From Gammaproteobacteria bacterium (lineage in GTDB: Bacteria; Pseudomonadota; Gammaproteobacteria; Pseudomonadales; Azotimanducaceae), in the NCBI GenBank assembly GCA_020832085.1, contig JAFIFJ010000098.1, forward strand, positions 1 to 64,000: DNA of 64,000 bases, read 5' to 3'. Positions 8,802-18,293 of the stretch are shown here, piece by piece. Positions within the stretch are counted from its first letter, which is position 1. The number at the start of each line of letters is the position of its first letter. Both the position numbers and the translations under genes were made by a program. The notes under the pieces were generated by a model, which was given only the letters and a program-made list of their open reading frames with translations, made no database searches and was not told where the DNA came from.

Positions 8802-9718
8802 GACGCCTGCTGTGCCTGACAGCTCTGCTGTGCCTTTCCATGGCCGCCACCGTTGCCGAGGCACGGGTGGTCCACGAAGAGCGCTCGCTGTATCGCAACA
8901 TCCTCGTCCAGGATCAGGGCCGGGAGCGCTGCCTGTTGTTCAGCGAACGGCGCCGCAGCGGCGCCTACCAGACCTGCATCGACCGGGAGGATCCCGACCG
9001 GCTCGTGTTCAGCTACGTGCGCATGATGTTCGCAGGCCTGCTGCTCGCCCCCGCACCGGAGCGCATCCTGCTCATCGGCCTCGGCGGCGGCACCATGCCC
9101 AGGGTGCTGGACGCACTCTATCCCCAGGCCGAGCAGGATCTGGTGGAGATCGACCCGGCCGTGGTGCGGGTGGCCAAGGCCTTCTTCGACTTCGAACCCA
9201 CCGCCAACATGCGCATTCATGAGCGCGACGGCCGCGTCTTCGTCAAGCGGGCGCTGCTCGGGGAGCAGAAGTGGGACCTGATCCTGCTCGATGCCTTTAC
9301 CGACGAGTACATTCCCGAACACATGCTGACGCAGGAGTTTCTGGAGGAACTGAAGGGCCTGCTCAGCGAAGGCGGCGTCGTGGTCGCGAACACCTTCGCC
9401 AACAGCCGGCTCTACCATCATGAGTCGGCCACCTACCGTGCCGCCTTTCCGACGGTGGCATCGCTGCGGGAATCCGGGAGCTTCAATCGCATCCTGATCG
9501 GGCTCGATCGGCCCTGGCCCGAGCAGGCCACCCTCGATGCCCGTGCCAGTGAACTCAGCCCTGCCCTGGACCGTTTCGGGGTGGACATCGAAAGCTATGC
9601 GCGCTCACTGCGCACCGAGTGGAGCTTCGATCGCAGAGCACGGGTACTCACCGACCGCTATGCCCCTGCCAACCTGCTGCAGGGGCGGTCGGTACTCGGG
9701 CCGCTTCAGAAGGAGTAG
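8798..9718 (+). CDS. Spermidine-synthase-like Rossmann-fold protein, apparently exported or anchored
   Basis: 306 residues. The first ~22 look like a Sec signal peptide or single anchor (RRLLCLTALLCLSMAATVAEA). A spermine/spermidine synthase fold follows, with a nucleotide-binding loop ILLIGLGGGTMPRVL (~92-106), an acidic motif LVEIDPAVVRVAK and LLDAFTDEYIPEHML, where synthases carry their catalytic Asp. It is coupled to the membrane gene by an ATGA overlap. Given the export-like N terminus a cytosolic polyamine role is doubtful. Its 3' end overlaps the convergent barrel gene by 13 bp. Confidence 0.8.
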   Translation: MRRLLCLTALLCLSMAATVAEARVVHEERSLYRNILVQDQGRERCLLFSERRRSGAYQTCIDREDPDRLVFSYVRMMFAGLLLAPAPERILLIGLGGGTMPRVLDALYPQAEQDLVEIDPAVVRVAKAFFDFEPTANMRIHERDGRVFVKRALLGEQKWDLILLDAFTDEYIPEHMLTQEFLEELKGLLSEGGVVVANTFANSRLYHHESATYRAAFPTVASLRESGSFNRILIGLDRPWPEQATLDARASELSPALDRFGVDIESYARSLRTEWSFDRRARVLTDRYAPANLLQGRSVLGPLQKE

Positions 9719-10251
9719 CGCAAACGCGCCTGGGCCACCGTGCGCTCGGTGGAGGCATCCACCCGGGCCGACAGACCGAAGCGTTCGCTGAAGCTGTAGA
9801 CCGCGCCGACACTCAGGCTGATGTCGTCACCGAACAGGGTGTCGTCGTAGTAGGTCACGAAGGAATTCAGCTCCAGAACGCCACCGAAAACGATCCGGGC
9901 GCCCGCCTCCGCCAGGAATCCGTGTTCCTTGCTGCCGGCTTTCGCATGGGCGTACCCCACGCGGACAATGAAATCGGAACGATGGTCGATGTAGGAATTG
10001 AGCCCCAGCGCCACCCGCGTCAGATGAGCCTTGGCGCCACCACCCGTGACCCGATCGTAATCGGCCACCACGTGGGCGTGAGAGGTCAGCGCGAGCGAAC
10101 CTCCGACCCCGAAGCCGTCGGCGGAGCTGAAGTCGTCCGGATCGAGATAGGTGTAGCCGGCCTCCAGATAGTCGTAGGACACGCCACCCGCAGCGAAAGT
10201 CGGCACGGCCAGTGCAGCCAGCAGCACAACCGGTAACAGACGATGGATCAT
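9706..10251 (-). CDS. Small outer-membrane beta-barrel protein, YfaZ-like
   Basis: 181 residues. A signal peptide (~1-20, ending TFA) is followed by alternating amphipathic strands (YDYLEAGYTYLD, AHVVADYDRV, FIVRVGYAH, ELNSFVTYYDD) and a terminal ARLRYSF, the classical C-terminal aromatic Bam signal. Length and motif order resemble YfaZ-type barrels. Function unknown. It is transcribed alone. Confidence 0.7.
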   Translation of the reverse strand: MIHRLLPVVLLAALAVPTFAAGGVSYDYLEAGYTYLDPDDFSSADGFGVGGSLALTSHAHVVADYDRVTGGGAKAHLTRVALGLNSYIDHRSDFIVRVGYAHAKAGSKEHGFLAEAGARIVFGGVLELNSFVTYYDDTLFGDDISLSVGAVYSFSERFGLSARVDASTERTVAQARLRYSF

Positions 10252-10309
10252 GATGTAGCCTCCCGAAGCGATCGCGCCATGATACCGATTGCAGCCGTCC
10301 CGTCGACGC

Positions 10310-13300
10310 TCAATTGAGGCGCACCCGGAAGCGGATGTTGAAGGAGGAGTTCGGGCCCTCGTCCGCTGCCCCGTTCATCTGCCCGCTCGGCGTGATCCTA
10401 AGGCCGGTAACAGCCGGGTCGACCCCGTTGCCGTCGTCTGTGGCGGCATGATCGAATGGGGCGCCGCCGCCAGGCTGGGTCGAGAACGCCACGTCGCTGG
10501 CGAAATCCAGAGACAACCCGCTCGAGGTGCTGCCGTCGACGAAGGTCACCGGATCACCGGCCCCTGGAAACGCGAAGGATGTCTGAGGCGGCAGGGCGTC
10601 CCGGATGACGATGCTCGCCGGATCAGGTGGCCTTGGACCCTGATTGGTCACCAGAATCTCGTATTGGATGATGGCGCCGGGGATGCGCTTGGGATTGCTG
10701 CTGCCGTTGACCGGATCGGACAGCACCACCGAAAACTTGGCAATCATCATCTCCGGTGCGTAATCCGGGCAGGGTCGCGTCGTCTGCATCAGGGACATGA
10801 TGTCACCTTGGGTCAACGCCGTGTCGTAGATACGCACTTCGTCGATGTCGCCGTTGAAGAAGCGACCGGCCGGCTTCCAGCGGCCCAGGTTCAGTTCCGT
10901 ATTGGCATTGAATGCACGAATGACGCCGCTGTGGGTGGTGCTGCCTGCCAGCGTGCCATCCACATAGATCCGCAACTCCGAGCCGTCGTAGACCCCGGCG
11001 ACGTGCTGCCACTGGTTCTGCACCGGCGCCACGCTGGATTGAACGAAGGTCCGCCCCGCTCCGGTCTGTAGGGCAAACTCGAATGCCGTGTTGCCACTGT
11101 TGTGCTGCAGCCAGAACTGTCCGGTGTCCGCCGCGTCATTTGATGTCACGACTGTCGCCCAGCCATCCCCATCACCCGGCGGAATGCCCCAGCGCACCCA
11201 GGCCATCACGGTCATGGTCGGTTTGCCACCCAGACCGATGTCCACGTTACCGGCCGAGACCCCGTCGGGATTGCCACCGAAGCGGCCATAACGACAGGTC
11301 AGGCCCCCCGCCCCGTCGATGAACGCCGGCTCGAACAGTCGGGTGATGACGCCATTCTCGACGCTGGCATCGTAGTTGTTGCCGCCGGTATCGGTGACCG
11401 TGCCGGTGAAGGGGACATCCTCGAACAGGTACTCCACCAGCAGGCCGCCCGAGGGATCGGAGCAGGGGCGGTCGTCCTGCCAGTGACTCGCGATCTGGGC
11501 CTGGGAACGCTCGCTCGGATAGATGCGGATTTCATCGAGGACACCGTCGAAAAACTGGGTGGGATTGCTGCCAAAGCTGGTCGCCCCCAGGAACAGATCA
11601 CCTGAAGTATCCTTGCCGGCGTAGGGCAACGTCACAAAGGTCTGCAGACGGCTGCCTATCTGGCCGTTCTCGTCGTAGAGGTAGCCACGGACACGAACCA
11701 AATCGGAGGCGCTGTCACGCTGAACACTCACTGAGAAGAAGTACCAGGTGCCGGTGGCCAGGGACTGATTACTGATGACAGCGGTCTGCGACCCGCCGAA
11801 CTGGTTCCAGATTTCCAGCCGCAACTGGCCGTCGACGATGATGACGCGGTACTCCTGACTCGCCCCACCCTCGCCCTTGTGAAGCAGGGTGCGGGTCCCC
11901 GAGGTGTCCGCGGCCTGGAACCAGCCGCCCAGCGTCATGGCTCGATCCGCTGCCAGCAGCGGCGAAAGGCTGGCGCTGTCGGAGACTTGCACGTAGTGCT
12001 GGGCATCCACGTAGAACGGCGCCTCAGGGAGACTGAAGCCCTGGCCGCGGAACTCGCCACCGAAACACACCTGGGCCGGCACGGTGGTGGGCACAGTGTC
12101 CTGCCCCCTGGCCACGCCACTGTTGCCATTGTCTGAACTGTCGATCACCTCAGCGGCGGTACCGTTCCAGCCGAACTCGTCCATGCGCCACTCGGCCACC
12201 GGGCCCACATCCGCCGGCTCCGGCACCGCCACTGTGAAGCCGCCGTTGCGACTATGGGTGATTTCCTGCTCGAAGCCCTCAATGCCCGTGACGCTCAGGG
12301 TCCAGACCCCTTCCGGCCCGATGAACGGCAGCGTATAGCTGAACTGGTAAGTCTTGATGGCGCCATCCGAGGCCACTTCGGTCATCCCGCCAGCGCTCAC
12401 TTCCAGCACCGCGTTCGGATCGACGACATTGATCGAAGCGGAATTGATGTCAAAGGCACCAAACGGATCCGAGACCGATGCCCGCACCCATACGGTGGCG
12501 CCCGGTGCGAAGCTGGTGGTGGGACTGCCACCGGGGAAGGCGGCGTCAAAGGTCGTGACACTGTCGACGTTGATCACCGTAGAGGTCGGCAGCAGCAATC
12601 GTGTCCTGCCCGCAGTGGCGCCAGCGGCAAGGGCGGCGCTCCGGGGGAACACCTGAATCGGTCGATTGCTGTGGTTGGTGGTGTTGACGATGCGCAGACT
12701 CAGATTCTGCCCCGCTGCAAAGGTCACTGCGTTCGGCAGATTCAGCGTAAACGTCACCAGGCTGGGCGTCGCGGCCGTTGTGCCAAGAGACTGCGTCAGC
12801 GTCTGCGACGCCAACACCTCGGCTGCGCCACGGATCAGTTCCACCCGAATGCTGCGGTTGCCGCCGCCGCCGGCATTGCCCGTGCGAATGGCATACACAG
12901 GTATCGAGACGTTGCCGGCATCGATCGTGAATGATGTCGCGAGTGCTGGCGTCAGCGACCAGATCGAACTCGGATCCGAAGAGGTGCTGCTGTTGATCTG
13001 GGTGAACGTGGTTGTAGGGTTGTTCACCGCCGGCAGTTCCCGCGTCACGCCAGCAGCCGTATCCATGTACAGCGCCTTGGTGCCCGAACTCGGCAGCGAA
13101 CTGGCGGAAACGGTTACCCGGTCGGCCGCCAACTGCACAGTGCCTGATGGCGCCGTGATCGTCGCCGAGTTCTCGATGAGGTCACCAGCCTGCGCCGTCC
13201 CGCTCACTTCGACATCGTAGATGATCGTCGCGCTGCCATTGGCCGCAACCGAGACCCCGGTGATCTCCAGGAATCCGGTTCCGTTGGCGCCGGTACCTGC

Positions 13301-15055
13301 GCCAGTCGAGACATTGCTGGCACCGGCAGGAAAACTGACCACGTTGAAATTGACCGTGTTGCCGGGCATGTCATCCGTGACCACCACGCCAGCTGCCGGA
13401 TTGCCGGCCGACTCCGTCAGCGTGATCGTGTAGCGCAGGCTATCTCCGGGCTCGGCATCTCCGCCGTTGAGGTCCTGCACCGTCTTCGTGCTGCCACTGA
13501 GCACCGGCGCCGTCGCCCCGCCTTCGAGACCCGGGATGTTCGCCGGGTTGATGGTCGCACTCGTTCCGTTCGCGCCCGACTGGGCGCCATAGGGGAGTTG
13601 GCTGGTCAGGGTGGTGCCGTTGGTGCCGCCGGCAACATCGATGCTGGCGCCGCCCACATTGACCAGCACGGAACCGCCACTGCCACCACCCCCCGGACCG
13701 TGAGCGCCATCCAGCGGAACCTGGGTCGGCCAGGCATTGCCACCTGCCCCTCCGCGGGCATGGATGGTCAGTCCAGCCAGGCTGCCAGTATTGGCAACAA
13801 ACACGACTGAGCCCGCCGCCCCGCCACCGCCACCGCCTTCATTGGCGGGCGTCTGACCAGCTCCTCCGTCGACGGTGAGCGTCCCGGCACCACTGACGCT
13901 TCCCGTGCGGATCATGATGATGCCGCCGCCGGCGCCGCCGCTGGATACGGGCGTGGCGACGTCGTTCTGACTTCCCGCCCCGCCACCACCACCCATGATC
14001 ACCCTGTCTGCAGCCGGCGCGATGCCGACGCCACCAAAGCCGCCGATGTCATCGCCGTTGGAGGCAGCGCTGTTCCAGGAGAACCCGCCGCGGCCGCCAT
14101 TGCCGGCGTTACCGCCGCCGCCACCCCCGGCGTTGTGGTTGGTCACGGTCCAGTCGGTGGCGCCGCCACCAGCATTGCCGGGAGCTCCCGCGGCGGAGGA
14201 CCCAGCCGTCCAGCCTTCCGCAGTGTTATCGGTGACCGTATTGCTGATGTTGCTGTAGGTGTAGCGTGGAGTGCCCGCTACGCCTTCACCCTTGGAGGCA
14301 TTGCGGTCGGTCGCCGAGGTCGTGACGTACTCCAGCACCAGGGGCGCTGGCTGGGTCGTCCCGCGCTGCCGCCCGCCGCCTCCGCGGAAGCCTCCTCCGG
14401 TCAGATTGACGTTGCCGCTCAGGGTGAGGTTCTGCTGCACATCGATGACCAGCACGCCGCCCGTGCTGCCATTCCAGGCGGGCGCCGTCAGTCCGCCGGA
14501 CAGTGTCGCCGTGGTGTACTGGGGAACCCGGATGACCTGGAAGGAACGCTGCCCCTGGGCACCGGCGGCAGCACTGACGTAGCTGTGGATCAGGCCGTTC
14601 CCGGCACCCAGGCCACGGATGGCCACGCTGCCGCCGGTCACCGGCCCGAGGGCCTCCACGTACTCATGGCGCCCGGCAATCAGGGAGCCCGGCAGCAGGC
14701 CCAAACCGGGATTTCCTGTCACCCCGCTGCCATAGGCGCTGGTGTTGGTCGTATTGATGTCCGCGCCCTGCATCTGGATCACCAGCAGCAGGTCTCCGGC
14801 GGCGATAGGGGTCGCTGCGCCGGCCGCAGCACCTATGGCAAGGCTCGTGCTGCCGGCAGCAGCCGAAGCCGTGCCCGGATAGTAGGTGTTGACGATTCCG
14901 GTGAGGGTGCCACCGGGACCATCCTTGCCGGGCGTGGCATGATTGGCCCATACCGCTGACGCTGCGGCGCAGGCCAGCAACAGCAGCAGATTGATGACAG
15001 CCCCCGCGGACACGCGATTCTTCCGCGCTGAAAAAAGTCGTCCTGACATCGGCAT
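10310..15055 (-). CDS. Very large secreted protein with Gly-rich region, DUF11-type and two LamG-like domains
   Basis: 1581 residues. The signal peptide (~18-38) ends WAN. Residues ~215-500 are Gly/Asn-rich (GGGG runs). At ~518-640 there is a DUF11-type beta-sandwich (AEPGDSLRYTITLTE ... VVVTDDMP). Two concanavalin/LamG-like modules follow (~950-1170, GPVAEWRMDE; ~1201-1420, GLLVEYLFED), both with DEIRIY or DEVRIY ends. The C terminus (~1438-1581) is another DUF11-like domain with RIPGAIIQYEILV. No membrane anchor or sorting signal is visible at the end. It is probably a secreted or surface adhesin or carbohydrate binder. The RIPGA motif recurs in the 44-56 kb operon. Confidence 0.8.
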   Translation of the reverse strand: MPMSGRLFSARKNRVSAGAVINLLLLLACAAASAVWANHATPGKDGPGGTLTGIVNTYYPGTASAAAGSTSLAIGAAAGAATPIAAGDLLLVIQMQGADINTTNTSAYGSGVTGNPGLGLLPGSLIAGRHEYVEALGPVTGGSVAIRGLGAGNGLIHSYVSAAAGAQGQRSFQVIRVPQYTTATLSGGLTAPAWNGSTGGVLVIDVQQNLTLSGNVNLTGGGFRGGGGRQRGTTQPAPLVLEYVTTSATDRNASKGEGVAGTPRYTYSNISNTVTDNTAEGWTAGSSAAGAPGNAGGGATDWTVTNHNAGGGGGGNAGNGGRGGFSWNSAASNGDDIGGFGGVGIAPAADRVIMGGGGGAGSQNDVATPVSSGGAGGGIIMIRTGSVSGAGTLTVDGGAGQTPANEGGGGGGAAGSVVFVANTGSLAGLTIHARGGAGGNAWPTQVPLDGAHGPGGGGSGGSVLVNVGGASIDVAGGTNGTTLTSQLPYGAQSGANGTSATINPANIPGLEGGATAPVLSGSTKTVQDLNGGDAEPGDSLRYTITLTESAGNPAAGVVVTDDMPGNTVNFNVVSFPAGASNVSTGAGTGANGTGFLEITGVSVAANGSATIIYDVEVSGTAQAGDLIENSATITAPSGTVQLAADRVTVSASSLPSSGTKALYMDTAAGVTRELPAVNNPTTTFTQINSSTSSDPSSIWSLTPALATSFTIDAGNVSIPVYAIRTGNAGGGGNRSIRVELIRGAAEVLASQTLTQSLGTTAATPSLVTFTLNLPNAVTFAAGQNLSLRIVNTTNHSNRPIQVFPRSAALAAGATAGRTRLLLPTSTVINVDSVTTFDAAFPGGSPTTSFAPGATVWVRASVSDPFGAFDINSASINVVDPNAVLEVSAGGMTEVASDGAIKTYQFSYTLPFIGPEGVWTLSVTGIEGFEQEITHSRNGGFTVAVPEPADVGPVAEWRMDEFGWNGTAAEVIDSSDNGNSGVARGQDTVPTTVPAQVCFGGEFRGQGFSLPEAPFYVDAQHYVQVSDSASLSPLLAADRAMTLGGWFQAADTSGTRTLLHKGEGGASQEYRVIIVDGQLRLEIWNQFGGSQTAVISNQSLATGTWYFFSVSVQRDSASDLVRVRGYLYDENGQIGSRLQTFVTLPYAGKDTSGDLFLGATSFGSNPTQFFDGVLDEIRIYPSERSQAQIASHWQDDRPCSDPSGGLLVEYLFEDVPFTGTVTDTGGNNYDASVENGVITRLFEPAFIDGAGGLTCRYGRFGGNPDGVSAGNVDIGLGGKPTMTVMAWVRWGIPPGDGDGWATVVTSNDAADTGQFWLQHNSGNTAFEFALQTGAGRTFVQSSVAPVQNQWQHVAGVYDGSELRIYVDGTLAGSTTHSGVIRAFNANTELNLGRWKPAGRFFNGDIDEVRIYDTALTQGDIMSLMQTTRPCPDYAPEMMIAKFSVVLSDPVNGSSNPKRIPGAIIQYEILVTNQGPRPPDPASIVIRDALPPQTSFAFPGAGDPVTFVDGSTSSGLSLDFASDVAFSTQPGGGAPFDHAATDDGNGVDPAVTGLRITPSGQMNGAADEGPNSSFNIRFRVRLN

Positions 15056-15204
15056 CTCAGGTCAATTGCGAATCGAGGCGCACCCGCTTAAACGTGTCCC
15101 AATTTGCTACAAGGTTACAGGCTGCATCGGCCCAAGGATGTAATCAACACGTAAATGCGGCGCGCTGCGCACGGTTTTGACTTATCCGGAGAGGACGAAC
15201 GACG

Positions 15205-15993
15205 ATGAATCGCATGGACTCGAAAGTGGCCCTGGTGACGGGGGCTGGAGGCGGCATCGGACTCGCTACGGTGAGGCTGCTGCTGGAAGGCGGCGCCCAG
15301 GTGCTGGCCACCGACAAGGACCCGGGGGCCGAGGCGGTGCTGCACGCCGCCATGGGTGCCACCACTGCCCTGGATTTCCTTGAGCACGACGTCACCAGCG
15401 AGAGCGACTGGAAGGCTGCGGTGAGCCGCAGCCGGGACCGTTTCGGACGCCTCGACGTGCTGGTGAACAACGCCGGCATCGCCATTCGCGAACGTCTGGA
15501 CGACATGGATTTGGCGACTTGGCGGCGAGTCATGGACGTCAACCTCGATGGCGTCTTCCTGGGCATGCAGGCGGCGGTGGCCGCCATGCGCCTGAACGGC
15601 AACGCCGGCGGCAGCATCGTCAATGTGTCGTCGATCATGGGCCTGGTGGGGGGCGCCGGGCCGGCCTACAACGCCTCCAAGGGTGGCGTGCGCCTGCTCA
15701 CCAAGTCCGTGGCCGCCTGGTGCGCCCGCGAAGGCATCCCCATCCGCGTCAACTCGGTGCATCCCGGCTACATCCGCACCAACCTCATCGAGGATGCCTT
15801 CGCCCGGGTCGATCCGGAGAAGGACGGCTACACGCCCGACGAACTTCGCGAGACCATTCGCGCCCTGCACCCCATGGGCCGCTTCGGCGAACCGGAGGAG
15901 GTGGCCCGGGCCATCGTCTTCCTGGCGTCGGAGGATGCCAGCTTCATGACCGGATCAGAGCTGGTGGTAGACGGCGGTTACACGGCGGTATGA
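15205..15993 (+). CDS. Short-chain dehydrogenase/reductase
   Basis: A 262-residue classical SDR. It has the nucleotide loop TGAGGGIG, NNAG, and the catalytic Ser ... YxxxK triad (VNVSSIMG ... YNASKGG). The C-terminal SELVVDGGYTAV end is typical. AGAGGAC lies 10 bp before the ATG; a second ATG three codons in is also possible. It overlaps the gamma-glutamyltransferase gene by 4 bp, suggesting a shared pathway. Substrate not deducible. Confidence 0.92.
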   Translation: MNRMDSKVALVTGAGGGIGLATVRLLLEGGAQVLATDKDPGAEAVLHAAMGATTALDFLEHDVTSESDWKAAVSRSRDRFGRLDVLVNNAGIAIRERLDDMDLATWRRVMDVNLDGVFLGMQAAVAAMRLNGNAGGSIVNVSSIMGLVGGAGPAYNASKGGVRLLTKSVAAWCAREGIPIRVNSVHPGYIRTNLIEDAFARVDPEKDGYTPDELRETIRALHPMGRFGEPEEVARAIVFLASEDASFMTGSELVVDGGYTAV

Positions 15994-17576
15994 GCTTCGA
16001 TACGAGCCAGCCCTACGCTTCGGCCCGCAGCCCCGTCATCGGCCGCCAAGCCGTCGCCACCTCCCAGCCCCTGGCCGTACAGGCCGGCATCCGGGTGCTG
16101 CGTGCTGGCGGCAATGCGGTGGACGCGGCCCTGGCCACCGCCATTACCCTGGCGGTGGTGGAGCCGAACAATAACGGCCTTGGCGGCGATGCCTTTGCCC
16201 AGATCTGGGACGGCAGCAACCTGCACGGCATCAACGGCTCCGGACGCGCTCCGGCAGCGTGGACGCCGGAGCGCTTCGCCGGCCGGCCCACCATGCCCTC
16301 CACCGGCGGCGATGCGGTCACGGTGCCCGGCGCGGTATCGCTGTGGCGGGCGCTGTCGGAACGCTTTGGGCGGCTGCCCTTCGCACACCTGTTCGAGGAC
16401 GCCATCCACTACGCCGAGGACGGCTTTCACGTGGGGCCGAAGACCGCGTACTACTGGCAGCTTCTGCCACGCCGGTTCGCGGACTTCCCGGATTTCCTGG
16501 CCCACTTCTGCCCCGACGGGCGCGCACCGGCCGCCGGCGAGCGCTTCACGCCCGCCGGCCTCGCGGCCACGTTGCGCAGCGTGGCGGCGGATGGGGGCGA
16601 GAGCTACTACCGGGGTGATCTGGCCGAACGCATGGCAGCTGCGGCCGCAGCCCATGGCGGCGCGCTGACCACTGCAGACATGGCCGCCCACGAACCGTTG
16701 TGGGTGGAGCCCCTGAGCGTGGCCTTCGAGGATACCCGCCTGCACGAGTTGCCGCCCAACGGTCAGGGGCTCGGCGCCCTTATCGCCGCCGGTGTCCTGG
16801 CGCGTCTTGCCAGCGACCGTTTTCCCCTGGACAGCGCCGATGCCGTGCATCTGCAGATCGAGGCCAGCCGCATCGGTATCCGGCACGCCTTCAGCCACGT
16901 GGCCGACCCGGATCACCTGCCGCAGGATCCCGCAGAACTCTTGACACCGGAGCATCTCGATACGCTGGCTGGCCGCGTCTTGAGGGAGCAGGCGGACCCT
17001 CGACCGCTGCAGGCACCGACGTCACCGGACACCGTTTACCTCTGCTGCGCGGATGCGGAGGGCATGGCGGTGTCCTTCATCCAGTCCAACTATCGCGGCT
17101 TCGGCTCGGGTGTGCTCGTCCCCGGCACCGGCATAGCGCTGCAGAACCGGGGTGAGGGTTTCTCCCTGCAACCGGGACACCCCAATGAGGTGGGACCGGC
17201 CAAACGCCCCTTCCACACCATCATTCCGGGCTTTGCCACCCGCGGCGGCGACGCTCTGCTGGCCTTCGGCGTCATGGGCGGGCACATGCAGCACCAGGGG
17301 CATCTGCAGATGCTCGAACGCATCGTCCTGCGCGGCCAGAACCCCCAGGCGGCCTCCGACGCACCGCGCTGGCACATCCGCGAAGATGGCCGTGTGGCGC
17401 TGGAAACGGGGTTCGATCCGAAGGTCGCCGCCGAACTGGCGCGGCGCGGGCACATGGTGGAGATGGAAGGTGCAGAGCACGTCTTCGGCGGCGCGCAAAT
17501 CATCCAACGACTGGACAATGGCGCGTGGTGCGCCGGCTCGGATCACCGCAAGGAAGGCCACGCCGCGGCATTCTGA
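15990..17576 (+). CDS. Gamma-glutamyltransferase family protein (Ntn hydrolase)
   Basis: 528 residues from the ATG overlapping the SDR stop (ATGA). GGNAVDAALATAITLAVVEP and NNGLGGDAFAQIWDG are gamma-glutamyltransferase signatures. The expected self-cleavage and nucleophile residue is Thr348 in PDTVYLCC, followed by FIQSNYRGFGSG. RPFHTIIP and GVMGGHMQHQGHLQ form the rest of the active core. No clear Sec signal is present, so it may be cytoplasmic. It could act on glutathione conjugates or another gamma-glutamyl or acyl amide, perhaps together with the upstream dehydrogenase. Confidence 0.9.
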   Translation: MSFDTSQPYASARSPVIGRQAVATSQPLAVQAGIRVLRAGGNAVDAALATAITLAVVEPNNNGLGGDAFAQIWDGSNLHGINGSGRAPAAWTPERFAGRPTMPSTGGDAVTVPGAVSLWRALSERFGRLPFAHLFEDAIHYAEDGFHVGPKTAYYWQLLPRRFADFPDFLAHFCPDGRAPAAGERFTPAGLAATLRSVAADGGESYYRGDLAERMAAAAAAHGGALTTADMAAHEPLWVEPLSVAFEDTRLHELPPNGQGLGALIAAGVLARLASDRFPLDSADAVHLQIEASRIGIRHAFSHVADPDHLPQDPAELLTPEHLDTLAGRVLREQADPRPLQAPTSPDTVYLCCADAEGMAVSFIQSNYRGFGSGVLVPGTGIALQNRGEGFSLQPGHPNEVGPAKRPFHTIIPGFATRGGDALLAFGVMGGHMQHQGHLQMLERIVLRGQNPQAASDAPRWHIREDGRVALETGFDPKVAAELARRGHMVEMEGAEHVFGGAQIIQRLDNGAWCAGSDHRKEGHAAAF

Positions 17577-17585
17577 CATGCTTTC

Positions 17586-17761
17586 TGTGGGAAGGCTCCC
17601 GAAGCGCAGCGCAGGGGGCCGATTGTCACGCTCGATAGAAGGCAGTCAGCGATCGTTCCCCTGCGCTGCGCTGTTGCGCACCATCCCTGGTGCGCACCCT
17701 TCGGGCGCACTGCGTGCGACGCGATTCGCTCCCGGCGAATCGCTTCGGGAAACTTCCCACA
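17586..17761 (-). repeat. Dispersed inverted-arm repeat, copy A, with internal insertion
   Basis: Reads in the opposite orientation to the copies at 38149 and 43917. It has terminal arms TGTGGGAAG..CCCG and internal AGCGCAGCGCAGGGG/CCCCTGCGCTGCGCT arms. It is 176 bp instead of 104 because ~72 bp are inserted in one arm; that insert holds a perfect hairpin, TGCGCACCA/TGGTGCGCA (17675-17696). It fills the gap between two convergent genes, where it may serve as a bidirectional terminator. Confidence 0.75.
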
Positions 17762-17787
17762 TCAGATCGCAGGCATCTGACGCCTGC

Positions 17788-18186
17788 TCACTCCTCCCGC
17801 GGTTCGAGCTTCAGCGACGCGGAGTTCATGCAGTAGCGCAGTCCGGTGGGCGGCGGACCATCGGGGAAGACGTGGCCAAGGTGCGCATCACATTGAGCGC
17901 AAACGACTTCCGTACGCCGCATGAACAGGGAGTTGTCTTCCTTTTCGCCGACCGCCTCCGCAGACAGGGGCTGCCAGAAGCTCGGCCAGCCGCTGCCGGA
18001 ATCGTACTTGGTGGAGGAGTCGAACAGGGGCGTGCCGCAGCATACGCAGAGATAGGTTCCCGGCGTCTTGGTGTCCCAGTAACGACCGGTGAACGCACGT
18101 TCCGTGCCGCCGCAGCGGGCTACCTGATACTCCTCCGGCGCGAGTTCGGTCTGCCACTCGGTGTCGCTCTTCTCCACCTTACCCAT
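17788..18186 (-). CDS. msrB: Peptide-methionine (R)-S-oxide reductase
   Basis: A 132-residue cytoplasmic MsrB that reduces methionine-R-sulfoxide in proteins. It has the zinc-binding CxxC pairs ([19 protein letters not shown]) and the catalytic Cys in [21 protein letters not shown] is the family signature. Full length, no leader. It is divergent from alaA and convergent with the gamma-glutamyltransferase gene across repeat copy A. Confidence 0.95.
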   Translation of the reverse strand: MGKVEKSDTEWQTELAPEEYQVARCGGTERAFTGRYWDTKTPGTYLCVCCGTPLFDSSTKYDSGSGWPSFWQPLSAEAVGEKEDNSLFMRRTEVVCAQCDAHLGHVFPDGPPPTGLRYCMNSASLKLEPREE

Positions 18187-18293
18187 GCTCTGCTCTCCTG
18201 CTATGATTCCCGGCTCTTTTCAACTCCGGGGACCCGACATTCTAGCACCGTCGCGCGACGGTCTCGACGCGGCACCCCTATTCGGACCGTTCC

